Position numbers and translations under genes: made by a program. The notes below the pieces were generated by a model. That model searched no databases. It was not told where the DNA came from and saw only the letters and a program-made list of their open reading frames with translations. Positions 1 through 6,825 of a DNA stretch of 17,668 bases are shown piece by piece. The DNA comes from Candidatus Helarchaeota archaeon (GTDB lineage Archaea > Asgardarchaeota > Lokiarchaeia > Helarchaeales > HEL-GB-A): contig JABXJT010000100.1 of assembly GCA_013375455.1 (NCBI GenBank), forward strand, positions 1-17,668, written 5' to 3'. Position 1 is the stretch's first letter. Each line of letters begins with the position of its first letter.

Positions 1-1
1 T

Positions 2-208
2 TCTTCCTTGCTATTAGTCTTTTTATGGTTCAGTGCTTTTTCGTGGGTGCTGGATCAACCAACATTTGGTCAAGAGGTATTCCATTATATGATGTCAGGT
101 TTCTCTCCGACCTATGCAATCATACTAATATTCATAATCTCTATGCTTTTTACAATTTTTTACATATATCTCATCAAAAGACTCGCACCATCATTAGCTA
201 GTGACTGA
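2..208 (+). CDS. C-terminal end of an integral membrane protein (5' end outside window)
   Basis: The reading frame is open to the left edge, so only the last 69 or so residues are visible and the real start lies outside the window. The fragment is strongly hydrophobic: a partial membrane segment at its beginning, a polar loop (DQPTFGQEVFHYMMSG), then a clear transmembrane helix (YAIILIFIISMLFTIFYIYL) and a short basic tail (KRLAPSLASD) that should lie on the cytoplasmic side by the positive-inside rule. I do not recognise the family. The tail would fit a transporter permease or another polytopic protein, but no diagnostic motif is present. The next gene starts 42 bases downstream on the same strand, so the two may be co-transcribed. 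Confidence 0.55.
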   Translation, partial: SSLLLVFLWFSAFSWVLDQPTFGQEVFHYMMSGFSPTYAIILIFIISMLFTIFYIYLIKRLAPSLASD

Positions 209-229
209 AAAACATAAGTAGTTTGGAAC

Positions 230-248
230 CCTTCTTCGGATTGAAGAA
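230..248 (+). promoter_or_regulatory. Small hairpin just before the phosphorylase-family start codon
   Basis: TTCTTC (232-237) pairs with GAAGAA (243-248) around a five-base loop, ending two bases before the ATG at 251. It lies between the stop of the upstream membrane gene and the next start. It could be a weak terminator for the upstream gene or a structure limiting ribosome access, since no good Shine-Dalgarno is seen in front of this ATG. The stem is only 6 bp and AT-rich, so it may be chance. Confidence 0.25.
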
Positions 249-250
249 AA

Positions 251-1054
251 ATGCCTATTTCACGTAAAATAAAGAACTATTTGAAGGGATATTTAGCAAA
301 AGGTGTGATGCGGTTCATGTCTAAAGATAAACAAATCGTGTATATGGTTTTAAACTGTAATCCCAAGAAAATTGCGCCAAATGTCGTGCTTCCAGCCACG
401 GATTATGTGTTTAAACAAATTATGAAACACTTTAATGTTAAAAAATATGGAAAATCAGCGAGAGGTAAGTATAATGGTTCCGATATCTCCATAGTGGAAT
501 CTGGAGTTGGCGCACCCATCGCTGCAATGACAATGGAAGCGTTGAAGCGGGCGGATGTACGGTGCATCATCCGTGTTGATTATTGTGGGGGCCTAACTGA
601 GGATATTAAAATAGGAGATGTAATCCTTTGTCCTGAAGCGATTTGTGGTGATGGAACAACGCCCCATTATCTCAACCCAACGACTGAATATCCTCAAGTG
701 ACTGCCGATCTGAATCTAACCACGCTAATCGAGGAACAACTTAAAGCTGATAAAATCGATTTCCATGTGGGCACGGTCTGGACACATGATGCGTTATTCG
801 TCGAACCGCCGGAACTCATTGAGAAAGTGAAGAAACACGGTGCTATTGCCATTGACATGGAAACTTCCGTCATTTTTACGCTTGGAGGCTTATTTAACAT
901 TCCAACGGCAGCCATTATGGTTACGACTGATAACCCAGGAACTGGCGAAACCTTTCTCGAAAAAAATACGATGTCTCCCAGGATTTTTGAAAATCTCGAT
1001 AAAGTAGTAGATGGCGTGCTATCGGTGCTCTCGGCTATCAATAACCGTTCTTAG
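251..1054 (+). CDS. Nucleoside phosphorylase family (PNP/UDP) protein, divergent active site
   Basis: The protein is 267 residues and belongs to the hexameric PNP/uridine phosphorylase superfamily, which cleaves nucleosides with phosphate; some branches are hydrolytic nucleosidases. Visible signatures are ESGVGAP at 83-89, IIRVDYCGGL at 106-115, AIDMET at 200-205 (Met-Glu of the ribose site) and TTDNPG at 225-230 (Asp of the base site). About 33 residues precede the usual N-terminus of the fold. The normally conserved phosphate loop PGDPxR appears as PATDYVF at 48-54, and the family R-x-G-T appears as RVDY, so several phosphate contacts seem replaced. Uridine phosphorylase-like is the closest description, but the substrate and even phosphorolysis are uncertain. 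The ATG lacks a strong Shine-Dalgarno. The 3' end overlaps the convergent gene by 17 bases. Confidence 0.8.
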   Translation: MPISRKIKNYLKGYLAKGVMRFMSKDKQIVYMVLNCNPKKIAPNVVLPATDYVFKQIMKHFNVKKYGKSARGKYNGSDISIVESGVGAPIAAMTMEALKRADVRCIIRVDYCGGLTEDIKIGDVILCPEAICGDGTTPHYLNPTTEYPQVTADLNLTTLIEEQLKADKIDFHVGTVWTHDALFVEPPELIEKVKKHGAIAIDMETSVIFTLGGLFNIPTAAIMVTTDNPGTGETFLEKNTMSPRIFENLDKVVDGVLSVLSAINNRS

Positions 1055-1391
1055 TCATAGAGACAACCGCTTCGTAGATCATAGAACGCCACTCAGAAAT
1101 CATGGTGATCAACTTTAAAGATTCTGATTCAGTGAATTCAGAATCTTGATCTAGTTTTATAATTTTATTGAGGAAACTGTTCATTTGAAGATTGATAATG
1201 ACAAATTCTTGAATGCGTTTCAAATTTAAAAATTGGATTAAACGTTCGCGGGAATCTGCCAATGCAAAATAAATTTCCCTAATAGTCTCCCTACGATGAA
1301 TACGATTGATTACAACATCCATAGGAATCAAAATTTTCATTGTTATCTCTTGAAAGCGCTTTATCTCCTGTGATATTTTTTCTTCTGACAT
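1038..1391 (-). CDS. Small helical protein of unknown function
   Basis: This 117-residue protein is not recognised. It is predicted to be almost entirely alpha-helical, with a charged N-terminus (MSEEKISQEIKRFQE) and regularly spaced Leu/Ile residues, and has no Cys, signal peptide or membrane segment. The ATG at 1391 has a weak Shine-Dalgarno (AGGCG about 8 bases upstream). It follows the DegT aminotransferase on the same strand by 71 bases, so it may be the last gene of a MoaD-aminotransferase-helical protein transcript. Its final codons overlap the convergent phosphorylase-family gene by 17 bases. Its length, start and position between two solid genes favour a real gene; function cannot be inferred. 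Confidence 0.6.
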   Translation of the reverse strand: MSEEKISQEIKRFQEITMKILIPMDVVINRIHRRETIREIYFALADSRERLIQFLNLKRIQEFVIINLQMNSFLNKIIKLDQDSEFTESESLKLITMISEWRSMIYEAVVSMTKNGY

Positions 1392-1462
1392 TCAGCGACG
1401 CCTACTTTTCAATTAGAGTGATCTAGAAATCTAAAGAATCTTATTGGTTCTCCTTTTTAGAA

Positions 1463-2578
1463 TTATTGGCAAATTTCATTTACTTTCTTTCCAATTAGAG
1501 TGAGTTGATCCTTCGTAAGACCGGGATGGACGGGAAGCGATACGACATCTTCAGCAGCTTTCTCGGTTTTGGGGAATTCGCCACCTTGGAAGTTGTAGAG
1601 ATTCTTGTAATAAGGAATTAAGTGCAAGGGAGTTTTGTAATAAACAGCGACACCAATACCAGCTTCGTGCATCTTACTAACAAAGGAATCGCGGGTCATA
1701 GAAATTGTTTTTTGGAGGATTCGAACAGTAAAGAGATACCAACTATGCTCAGCCCAATCTCTAATAATTGGTAACTGAAGATTGGGGTTATTTTTTATCA
1801 GAGCAGTTAGATTTTGTACATTTTTTTTGCGCTGGTCAATAAATTTCGGTAATTTATCAATTTGAACGGATCCAATGGCGGCTGAAACCTCTGGCATCCG
1901 GAAGTTATGTCCCAAGCGAACGGTTTGGTAGGCTTCTTTTTCACCGTGATTGACGATCATTCGCACGGTTTCAGCCATCTCATCGTTGTTTGTAGTTAAC
2001 ATTCCACCTTCTCCAGTTGTCATGTTTTTGCTTGGATAAAAACTGAAGCAAGCAATATCTCCCACCGACCCAACTTGCTGTCCTTTGTACAATGCACCAT
2101 GCGCTTGGCAAGCATCTTCTATCACTACGAGATCGTGCTTGGCTGCAAGTTCTTTCAGGGGATCCATATCTGCCGGGTGTCCAAATAAATGCACTGGAAC
2201 GATAGCTTTCGTTTTTGGGGTAATGACTTTCTTCACTTCTTCGGGATCCATCGTATAAATTTCAGGGTCGATATCCACGAATATTGGCTTGGCTCCAACG
2301 TGTAAGGCTACACTTGCCGTTGCGACGAAAGTAAAGGATGGAATGATCACTTCATCACCTAAGTTTATATCCAAAGCTAAAAGTGCAGCATGTAATGCGG
2401 CAGTACCTGAATTCAATGCAATGGAATGTTTCACTTTTACGTAATTCGAAAACTTCTTTTCGAACTCAGCGGCCATTGGCCCCTTCCCTGCCTTTTGGGT
2501 GAGCATCCCCGAATTTAATACCTTCATAACCGCCGCTTTCTCTTCATCACCAATCAGTGGAATATTAACAGGAATCAT
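1463..2578 (-). CDS. DegT/DnrJ/EryC1/StrS-family PLP-dependent sugar aminotransferase
   Basis: The product is 371 residues, the usual length for this fold-type I family, which transfers an amino group from glutamate to keto-sugars on nucleotide carriers during glycan or surface-sugar synthesis. Family signatures: NSGTAALHAAL at 56-66 (phosphate cup), EDACQAHGA at 154-162 with Asp155 contacting the pyridine nitrogen, SFYPSKNMTTGEGG at 179-192 with Lys184 as the Schiff-base lysine, and GHNFRMPE at 223-230. I place the start at 2578 because GAGGTGG sits 6 bases upstream and the protein then begins MIPVNIPLIG, the normal family start. A longer frame to 2665 would begin inside an inverted repeat. 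The MoaD-like gene lies upstream on the same strand. No sugar nucleotide dehydratase or epimerase is in the window, so the exact sugar is unknown. Confidence 0.9.
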   Translation of the reverse strand: MIPVNIPLIGDEEKAAVMKVLNSGMLTQKAGKGPMAAEFEKKFSNYVKVKHSIALNSGTAALHAALLALDINLGDEVIIPSFTFVATASVALHVGAKPIFVDIDPEIYTMDPEEVKKVITPKTKAIVPVHLFGHPADMDPLKELAAKHDLVVIEDACQAHGALYKGQQVGSVGDIACFSFYPSKNMTTGEGGMLTTNNDEMAETVRMIVNHGEKEAYQTVRLGHNFRMPEVSAAIGSVQIDKLPKFIDQRKKNVQNLTALIKNNPNLQLPIIRDWAEHSWYLFTVRILQKTISMTRDSFVSKMHEAGIGVAVYYKTPLHLIPYYKNLYNFQGGEFPKTEKAAEDVVSLPVHPGLTKDQLTLIGKKVNEICQ

Positions 2579-2643
2579 TTTAGCCACCTCAAATATGAAA
2601 ATTAAACTATCATAGTAAAATAAAACTAGTGGTATTTTTGTAA

Positions 2644-2669
2644 TGTCGTGAAACTGCAATTTCACGACA
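2644..2669 (-). terminator. Perfect 10-bp inverted repeat between MoaD-like and aminotransferase genes
   Basis: TGTCGTGAAA (2644-2653) and TTTCACGACA (2660-2669) form a perfect 10-bp stem with a six-base loop. It lies 53 bases after the MoaD-like stop and 65 bases before the aminotransferase start. On the minus strand it is followed by TTACAAAAATACC, which is not a strong T tract; on the plus strand a run of seven T follows eight bases later. It could be a terminator or processing site separating the two minus-strand genes, or a palindromic operator for the aminotransferase promoter. Confidence 0.45.
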
Positions 2670-2721
2670 CTGATGTTTTTTTAGGCTTCATGTTATATTC
2701 CAGATCAAACCAAAGGAGTCT

Positions 2722-3003
2722 TTATCCACCTGCGATAGGCGGGCTAATGGCGATAACGTCCCCATCTTCTAATTTGGTATCAAACCCATCTAAAAATACA
2801 ATGTTTCGCCCATTGAGAAGCACCAAGATATATTTTTGCAAGGTCTTGGATTCGGGATTATAGAGAACTTTATCGAGCTTATCCCTATATTCATCAATGA
2901 ATTTAGAAATGACATCTCCTACCGTATTACCCTCATATGAGACTTCACGTAACCCCACTTGATGATGGAACAGCGCCAGTAATTTCAACGTGACGGAAGA
3001 CAT
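2722..3003 (-). CDS. MoaD/ThiS-like ubiquitin-fold protein with C-terminal Gly-Gly
   Basis: The 93-residue product has the beta-grasp profile of MoaD-type proteins: an opening strand (VTLKLLALFH), a helix around TVGDVISKFIDEY, the LVLLNGRNI strand, the DTKLEDGDVIAISPPIAGG end, and a terminal Gly-Gly exactly at the C-terminus. In this family the terminal Gly is adenylated by an E1/MoeB-like enzyme and then thiocarboxylated to donate sulfur for molybdopterin or tungstopterin, or conjugated to proteins as a small archaeal modifier (SAMP). Which applies here is unknown, and no E1-like gene is in the window. I chose the ATG at 3003 because GGTGA lies 5 bases upstream; a GTG at 3012 would add three residues. 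It is divergent from the ferredoxin gene, a pairing that would suit a tungsten or molybdenum oxidoreductase pathway. Confidence 0.85.
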   Translation of the reverse strand: MSSVTLKLLALFHHQVGLREVSYEGNTVGDVISKFIDEYRDKLDKVLYNPESKTLQKYILVLLNGRNIVFLDGFDTKLEDGDVIAISPPIAGG

Positions 3004-3058
3004 GTAAATCACCCTGTCAAGTGTATGTAAAATTCGCTTAAAAGTTTTATAATAAGGG

Positions 3059-3070
3059 ATAAAATATAAT
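3059..3070 (+). promoter_or_regulatory. TATA-like element of the ferredoxin gene
   Basis: ATAAAATATAAT is centred about 26 bases before the GTG at 3091, which would make the ferredoxin mRNA essentially leaderless. A second TATA-like stretch around 3041-3055 read on the other strand may serve the divergent MoaD-like gene. Confidence 0.4.
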
Positions 3071-3090
3071 CCACGAAGAGTGTAGGTTGC

Positions 3091-3291
3091 GTGTGTGAGG
3101 TGCCCGTTCTAGTGGATAAAACGAAATGCACGGGGTGCGGGAAATGCGTGGATGCCTGCCATCGGTTGGTCTTTGAGTTAGACGAAGAGGGGGGAAAGAA
3201 ATTTGCAGTGCCGAATCGAGAGGAATGGTGCCTGCGGTGCTTCATCTGCGTGGATCATTGTCCTACAGACGCAATTGAAGTGCAATTTTAA
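3091..3291 (+). CDS. Small 2x[4Fe-4S] ferredoxin
   Basis: The 66-residue protein carries two complete cluster motifs: Cys13, 16, 19 and 23 (CTGCGKCVDAC) and Cys47, 50, 53 and 57 (CLRCFICVDHCP). These bind two cubane clusters in a cytoplasmic electron carrier. The first motif ends in His rather than the usual Pro. The region between the clusters (HRLVFELDEEGGKKFAVPN) is typical of small archaeal ferredoxin domains. Start choice is uncertain: GTG at 3091 fits a leaderless transcript from the TATA element, while GTG at 3112 has GAGGTG 9 bases upstream but would remove the VPVLVD strand before the first cluster; I keep 3091. The gene is divergent from the MoaD-like gene and may feed electrons to an unlinked oxidoreductase. 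Confidence 0.88.
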   Translation: MCEVPVLVDKTKCTGCGKCVDACHRLVFELDEEGGKKFAVPNREEWCLRCFICVDHCPTDAIEVQF

Positions 3292-3304
3292 AAAAAGGGA
3301 AAGA
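3290..3304 (-). terminator. T-tract terminator between convergent ferredoxin and subtilase genes
   Basis: Read on the minus strand just after the subtilase stop, the sequence becomes CCTTCTTTCCC followed by a run of seven T. No strong stem is present; oligo-T tracts alone are enough for termination by archaeal RNA polymerase. Confidence 0.35.
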
Positions 3305-3310
3305 AGGATT

Positions 3311-4504
3311 TTAATAGTAGGCAGGGCTCGAGCTATAATCGGACGAGCTTTCGTACTTGGGAGTTTTAGGCTTTTTCACTACGGAGTATATGATTAAAAT
3401 GATGATGCCAACTACAATAAGGGCAATCCACCATAGATTTGCTAAGAGCCAACCGATCGTGGGATCATAGGTGTGAACCTTTGGAAGGCCCAAGCAGCCG
3501 GCGGCATTGATCAATCCTGCGCCGGTGTAGTCATCCTTCCCTGGGGTTCCTAAATCGTCAGCGGTGTCGTTAATCCTTTGCCGAATCTGGTCAGGGGTCA
3601 AGGTGCTATTCCATTGCTTGATCAGTGCAACTACACCAGCCACGTGAGGAGTAGCCATGCTCGTACCGCCGTTCCCAATGTAGTCCCCCTCGTTGTCTGT
3701 TGACATAATTGCATTAGAGTAACCACCGGGAGCCGCAATCTCAATTTCATTGCCGTAGTTGCTATAGGGCGCGTGTTCATTTGATTTAGTGACCGCCGCG
3801 ACGGCAATCACGTCAGGATGATCCGCGGGATACGACACGTCAGCGGCTTCGTCATTTCCAGCCGCAGCCACGAGAACAATCCCTGCGGCATAGGCGTTGC
3901 TAATTGAAGTATTAATAGCAGAAGTAGAACCGCTAGCACCGATGGACATGCTAATGACGCTCGCATTCATCATGACAGCATAATCGATTGCGTAAGCCAG
4001 CACGCTCAAATCACCAGATTCAGTTTCTATCACTTTTAGAGGGAGAATCGTCACGTCGGGGGCAATTCCGCAGACACCAATGGTGTTATCAATGGCAGCA
4101 ATGATTCCGGCACAATGGGAGCCATGCCCATCGTTGTCGCTCACGTCACTATCGTTCTGACCTATCACGAAATTCCAACCGTGTTCATCATCAGGATATC
4201 CATTCCCATCATCATCCACGAGGGGGGTACCGTTAACTTCTGCCCAATTGGTATAAATATTGGCTTGAAGGTCTGGGTGGTCAAGATCGATGCCCGTATC
4301 AATAACCGCCACGATAATAGATGAATTACCCCGATATCCGTTGGAATAGGCAACATCCGCATAGATATTATACCATCCCCACTGATCCAATAACATTGGG
4401 TCATTTGGATTGGTACCGTAGGCAATAATGGCGGGGAGGAAGGTAGTGCTAATGAGAAAGAGGCTTAAAAGCAAGAAAACGTGAAAAAATCTTTTCTTTA
4501 TCAT
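3311..4504 (-). CDS. Secreted subtilisin-like serine protease (S8) with C-terminal membrane anchor
   Basis: This 397-residue subtilase has all catalytic elements: Asp69 in VAVIDTGID, His127 in DGHGSHCAG, the oxyanion Asn217 in AAAGN, and the nucleophile Ser282 in GGTSMATPHVAG. Residues 1-29 form a signal peptide (MIKKR, then a hydrophobic core). The mature-type sequence (DPMLLDQWGW) begins directly after it, so there is no room for an I9 propeptide. Asp-rich DDDGNGYPDDEHGW at 97-110 and DVSDNDG before the His look like calcium or loop sites. A hydrophobic helix at about 352-375 followed by KKPKTPK and a Ser/Tyr-rich tail would anchor the enzyme with the catalytic domain outside the cell. The ATG has GGAG 7 bases upstream. 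It stands as a single transcription unit. Confidence 0.93.
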   Translation of the reverse strand: MIKKRFFHVFLLLSLFLISTTFLPAIIAYGTNPNDPMLLDQWGWYNIYADVAYSNGYRGNSSIIVAVIDTGIDLDHPDLQANIYTNWAEVNGTPLVDDDGNGYPDDEHGWNFVIGQNDSDVSDNDGHGSHCAGIIAAIDNTIGVCGIAPDVTILPLKVIETESGDLSVLAYAIDYAVMMNASVISMSIGASGSTSAINTSISNAYAAGIVLVAAAGNDEAADVSYPADHPDVIAVAAVTKSNEHAPYSNYGNEIEIAAPGGYSNAIMSTDNEGDYIGNGGTSMATPHVAGVVALIKQWNSTLTPDQIRQRINDTADDLGTPGKDDYTGAGLINAAGCLGLPKVHTYDPTIGWLLANLWWIALIVVGIIILIIYSVVKKPKTPKYESSSDYSSSPAYY

Positions 4505-4524
4505 GTAATAGCTCCAAAAGTATT

Positions 4525-4542
4525 ACATCTAGTAACATCTAG
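4525..4542 (-). repeat. Tandem ACATCTAG pair in the subtilase leader region
   Basis: ACATCTAG occurs at 4525-4532 and again at 4535-4542, exactly 10 bases (one helical turn) apart, 21 bases upstream of the subtilase ATG. This spacing could suit two protein subunits on one DNA face, or be a chance repeat. No regulator can be named. Confidence 0.25.
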
Positions 4543-4652
4543 GCTTGTATTAAAGCTTTATGGGTATTTATTACGAGTAAGTATAAAAAGAAAACGAAAA
4601 TTGGAGGGCGTTAAATTAGGAGTAGCAAGAAATAAAAAATCTAAGAGGGTCC

Positions 4653-5894
4653 TTAATCGACCATTTTCTCTCGCCATTCTTTGATTTTTTGCATGAGAGT
4701 TTTCATGAGGGTGGCATCAGGTATTTGCCCTTTGGGTAATTTTCGTAGTTTTCGGGCGAATGTTCCCAGTTCATAGAGTGCAGGATGCCAGCGCCAAGAT
4801 TTCGAGATGGTATCCCGGGCATTTTCCATGATATTTGCTAGTGCATGGGCATCGGCACCGCCTTCAGCTCGTGAAGTCAATAATCCTAAAACCTCTGTTA
4901 CGATGGGTGGAACTTTTCCTTTCTTACCAGGGGCGCCTGGTTTGGTGACAGTAGAGACGGGTTTTGCAGTCGGGGCAGGGGTTTTAGTGGGGGGTCCTAC
5001 TGGGGTGGCAGTCGGTGTTTTGACGGGTCTTGTAGTCCTACCGGCCTTATAGACCGGGGTTTCTTTCTTTGCTTGCGTGACCGTTCGGCTGACGATTTGA
5101 GATGCCAATGTACGAGTAGGGGCAGCGGTAGGTCTGGCCGTTGTAGCGGCAGCTGGAGCTGCTGGGGCTGCGCCAGGGCGTAATCCTTGGACAGAGCTTC
5201 GGATTTCACGCATTGCCAGTTTTAGTTCAGAGGTAAGAACTTTCATATCACCGATTGTTGCAGTTTGCCTGGAGAGATCTGCTAGCGTGGTTCGTAATTC
5301 AGCCAATCCGTGGAGCGTTTCCCTGAGGTCATCGATGGCGGGTTTCATGGTTTTGGCAGCATTACTCAAATCGGCAATGCCGGCTAAACCTTCAAAGGAC
5401 GAAGTTAGGGTGTCCATTGTCTCCTTCAATCCACCCATTGCGATCTTTAATTCAGCCATTGTAGCCAACGAGGCTTCGAACCCTTCGCGCAAATCGGAGA
5501 GACCGCGAATTTGATCCCGCACCTCGCGTATGGAGTCACCTAATTTAGTGATTTTTGTGGCAGATAGGGTAATTTGATCAGAAACCGCCCGAAGATCGGT
5601 AATGCCTGAGAAAGTAGTTCGCATTTCCTCCACGGCAGTCGTTATACGTGTTAATTGGGTGCTGGAAGTTTGTAATTGATCAACCAAACCCGTGATTTGT
5701 CCTAAGCTAGACATTGTACCTTTTACTTCATCTAACCATGAAGTTAAATCCGCAATATTTGGGAGCGATGCAGCCATTTTATCCATACTGAGCTTCAATT
5801 TTCCCATTTCGGAAATTAGATATCGCCGACCCATTATAATATCTTCAATTTTTTCCTTAATCTCCTCAAAAATCGTCTTTTCCTTGCCAGCCAT
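4653..5894 (-). CDS. Long coiled-coil/amphipathic-helix protein with Pro/Thr/Ala linker
   Basis: The 413-residue protein is not recognised. Residues 1-240 are a continuous amphipathic helical region with many Leu/Ile/Met heptads and a loosely repeated [GA][IL]xDL motif (NIADL 46-50, GITDL 97-101, GLSDL 131-135, GIADL 172-176, GLAEL 196-200), suggesting tandem helical repeats of about 35-40 residues. Residues 240-328 are a disordered linker rich in Pro, Thr, Ala and Lys. Residues 328-413 form a compact helical end domain with an aromatic patch (SWRWHPALYELG) and a basic stretch (RKLRKLPKG). No signal or membrane helix is present, so it should be cytoplasmic. AAGGAGA lies 9 bases before the ATG. 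It lies downstream of the TPR/membrane protein on the same strand. A scaffold or filament role is only a guess. Confidence 0.8.
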   Translation of the reverse strand: MAGKEKTIFEEIKEKIEDIIMGRRYLISEMGKLKLSMDKMAASLPNIADLTSWLDEVKGTMSSLGQITGLVDQLQTSSTQLTRITTAVEEMRTTFSGITDLRAVSDQITLSATKITKLGDSIREVRDQIRGLSDLREGFEASLATMAELKIAMGGLKETMDTLTSSFEGLAGIADLSNAAKTMKPAIDDLRETLHGLAELRTTLADLSRQTATIGDMKVLTSELKLAMREIRSSVQGLRPGAAPAAPAAATTARPTAAPTRTLASQIVSRTVTQAKKETPVYKAGRTTRPVKTPTATPVGPPTKTPAPTAKPVSTVTKPGAPGKKGKVPPIVTEVLGLLTSRAEGGADAHALANIMENARDTISKSWRWHPALYELGTFARKLRKLPKGQIPDATLMKTLMQKIKEWREKMVD

Positions 5895-6087
5895 GCTTAT
5901 TTCTCCTTAAAAAATAATTTTTCATCTAAAATCGATGTTCAATTCCTATTTTCCGTTCTATCAAAATAATTCTATCAAATTTAATTAGATTCTACTATAA
6001 AAGAATTTGTAGAATGATGACATGCCCACCCATAGTTTGGGAAAATATTTCAGGGTTTGTTCCTACATTACAAAGAAAGTGATGGTA

Positions 6088-6696
6088 CTACTCTCGCTTG
6101 GACCATCGTAAAAAGCGTGTTGCTAGAAGGTAAGCAAGCGTCAGTCCAAGTATCTCAACCGCAATGGATAGTCCCCAAACAAGGGTGTAGTTAGTCATAT
6201 CAACTATATCCATGAGGAAAATTGCGGAGATCAATCCGCTATAAATCAAAATAATAAATAGAACAGCCGCAATCATATTAGAAATTAGGCCAACCAGTGA
6301 AAATTTTTCTTCCGGACGTACCATTGCCTTTATTTTGCGTCGTTTTATAATTTTAACGCGTTCATCCTCTTTCAATTCTGGGTGGTCTTGGAGGATTTCA
6401 TTTGCACGCCGGAGGAAGAGACGTTCTCGTTCAGTATCGCCTGCCATGTTTGCGGCTATACCAGCATCTTGATAACAGATTACGGCTTCGATATAGTTTT
6501 TCTTCACTAATGCAATTCGAGCTTTCTTTAAAAGATTCGTGATCTCTAACAATAACCTTTCTTCGTCAGCTTCTGGTTCCATTTCGCTTATAATTTTGGC
6601 TTTACGTTTCCGTTTTTTGACTTTTATAGGCGGTTTCTCTTCCTCGATTTCCTCATCTGTTCCAATGTCCGCCTGGTTTTCCTCGTTTTCGCTCAC
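6088..6696 (-). CDS. TPR-like protein with charged N-terminus and two C-terminal membrane helices
   Basis: The product is about 202 residues. Residues 1-40 are highly charged, an acidic stretch followed by a basic KVKKRKRKAK patch. Residues 46-102 form a helix-turn-helix pair of TPR or MIT-like type (ARIALVKKNYIEAVICYQDAGIAANMAGD), then a charged linker. Two hydrophobic helices follow at about 135-163 and 173-195, and a basic C-terminus (RFLRWSKRE). This puts the repeat domain in the cytoplasm, tethered to the membrane. I chose GTG at 6696 because GCGTGA precedes it by 7 bases; a TTG at 6717 would add seven residues and has no Shine-Dalgarno. The coiled-coil gene lies 193 bases downstream on the same strand, so the two may share a process. 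Function unknown. Confidence 0.72.
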   Translation of the reverse strand: MSENEENQADIGTDEEIEEEKPPIKVKKRKRKAKIISEMEPEADEERLLLEITNLLKKARIALVKKNYIEAVICYQDAGIAANMAGDTERERLFLRRANEILQDHPELKEDERVKIIKRRKIKAMVRPEEKFSLVGLISNMIAAVLFIILIYSGLISAIFLMDIVDMTNYTLVWGLSIAVEILGLTLAYLLATRFLRWSKRE

Positions 6697-6825
6697 GATT
6701 TTGTCACGCTCGAACAAAAATTGTTAAGAATTATGAAACAAATAGTTTTTTGTCTTTTGGTGCGATAAAAAACTCATAATAAAAAATGGATTTTTGAAGA
6801 TAAAGTCATCGTAAGGTGAATTGGA

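Noticed and set aside
694..1041. Minus-strand frame inside the phosphorylase-family gene
   Set aside because: Ser-rich antisense shadow of a recognised coding sequence; no independent signals.
1406..1511. Repeated CAATTAGAGTGA at about 1410 and 1493
   Set aside because: A 12-base match, one copy inside the aminotransferase coding region; likely coincidence.
2579..2665. Extended start of the aminotransferase inside the inverted repeat, and a plus-strand frame from 2648 beginning with the same peptide
   Set aside because: Both begin in the palindrome, which encodes the same residues on either strand. The aminotransferase has a strong GAGGTGG and a family-typical start at 2578, and the plus frame runs through the MoaD-like gene.
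3009..3245. Minus-strand frame across the ferredoxin gene
   Set aside because: Shadow of the ferredoxin, whose eight cluster cysteines prove the plus-strand frame.
4807..5514. Plus-strand frames opposite the coiled-coil gene
   Set aside because: Low-complexity mirror images of the Pro/Thr/Ala linker and helical repeats; no start signals.
6012..6060. Possible C/D-box guide RNA (ATGATGA near 6015)
   Set aside because: No CTGA D box at a suitable distance and no k-turn pairing was found.
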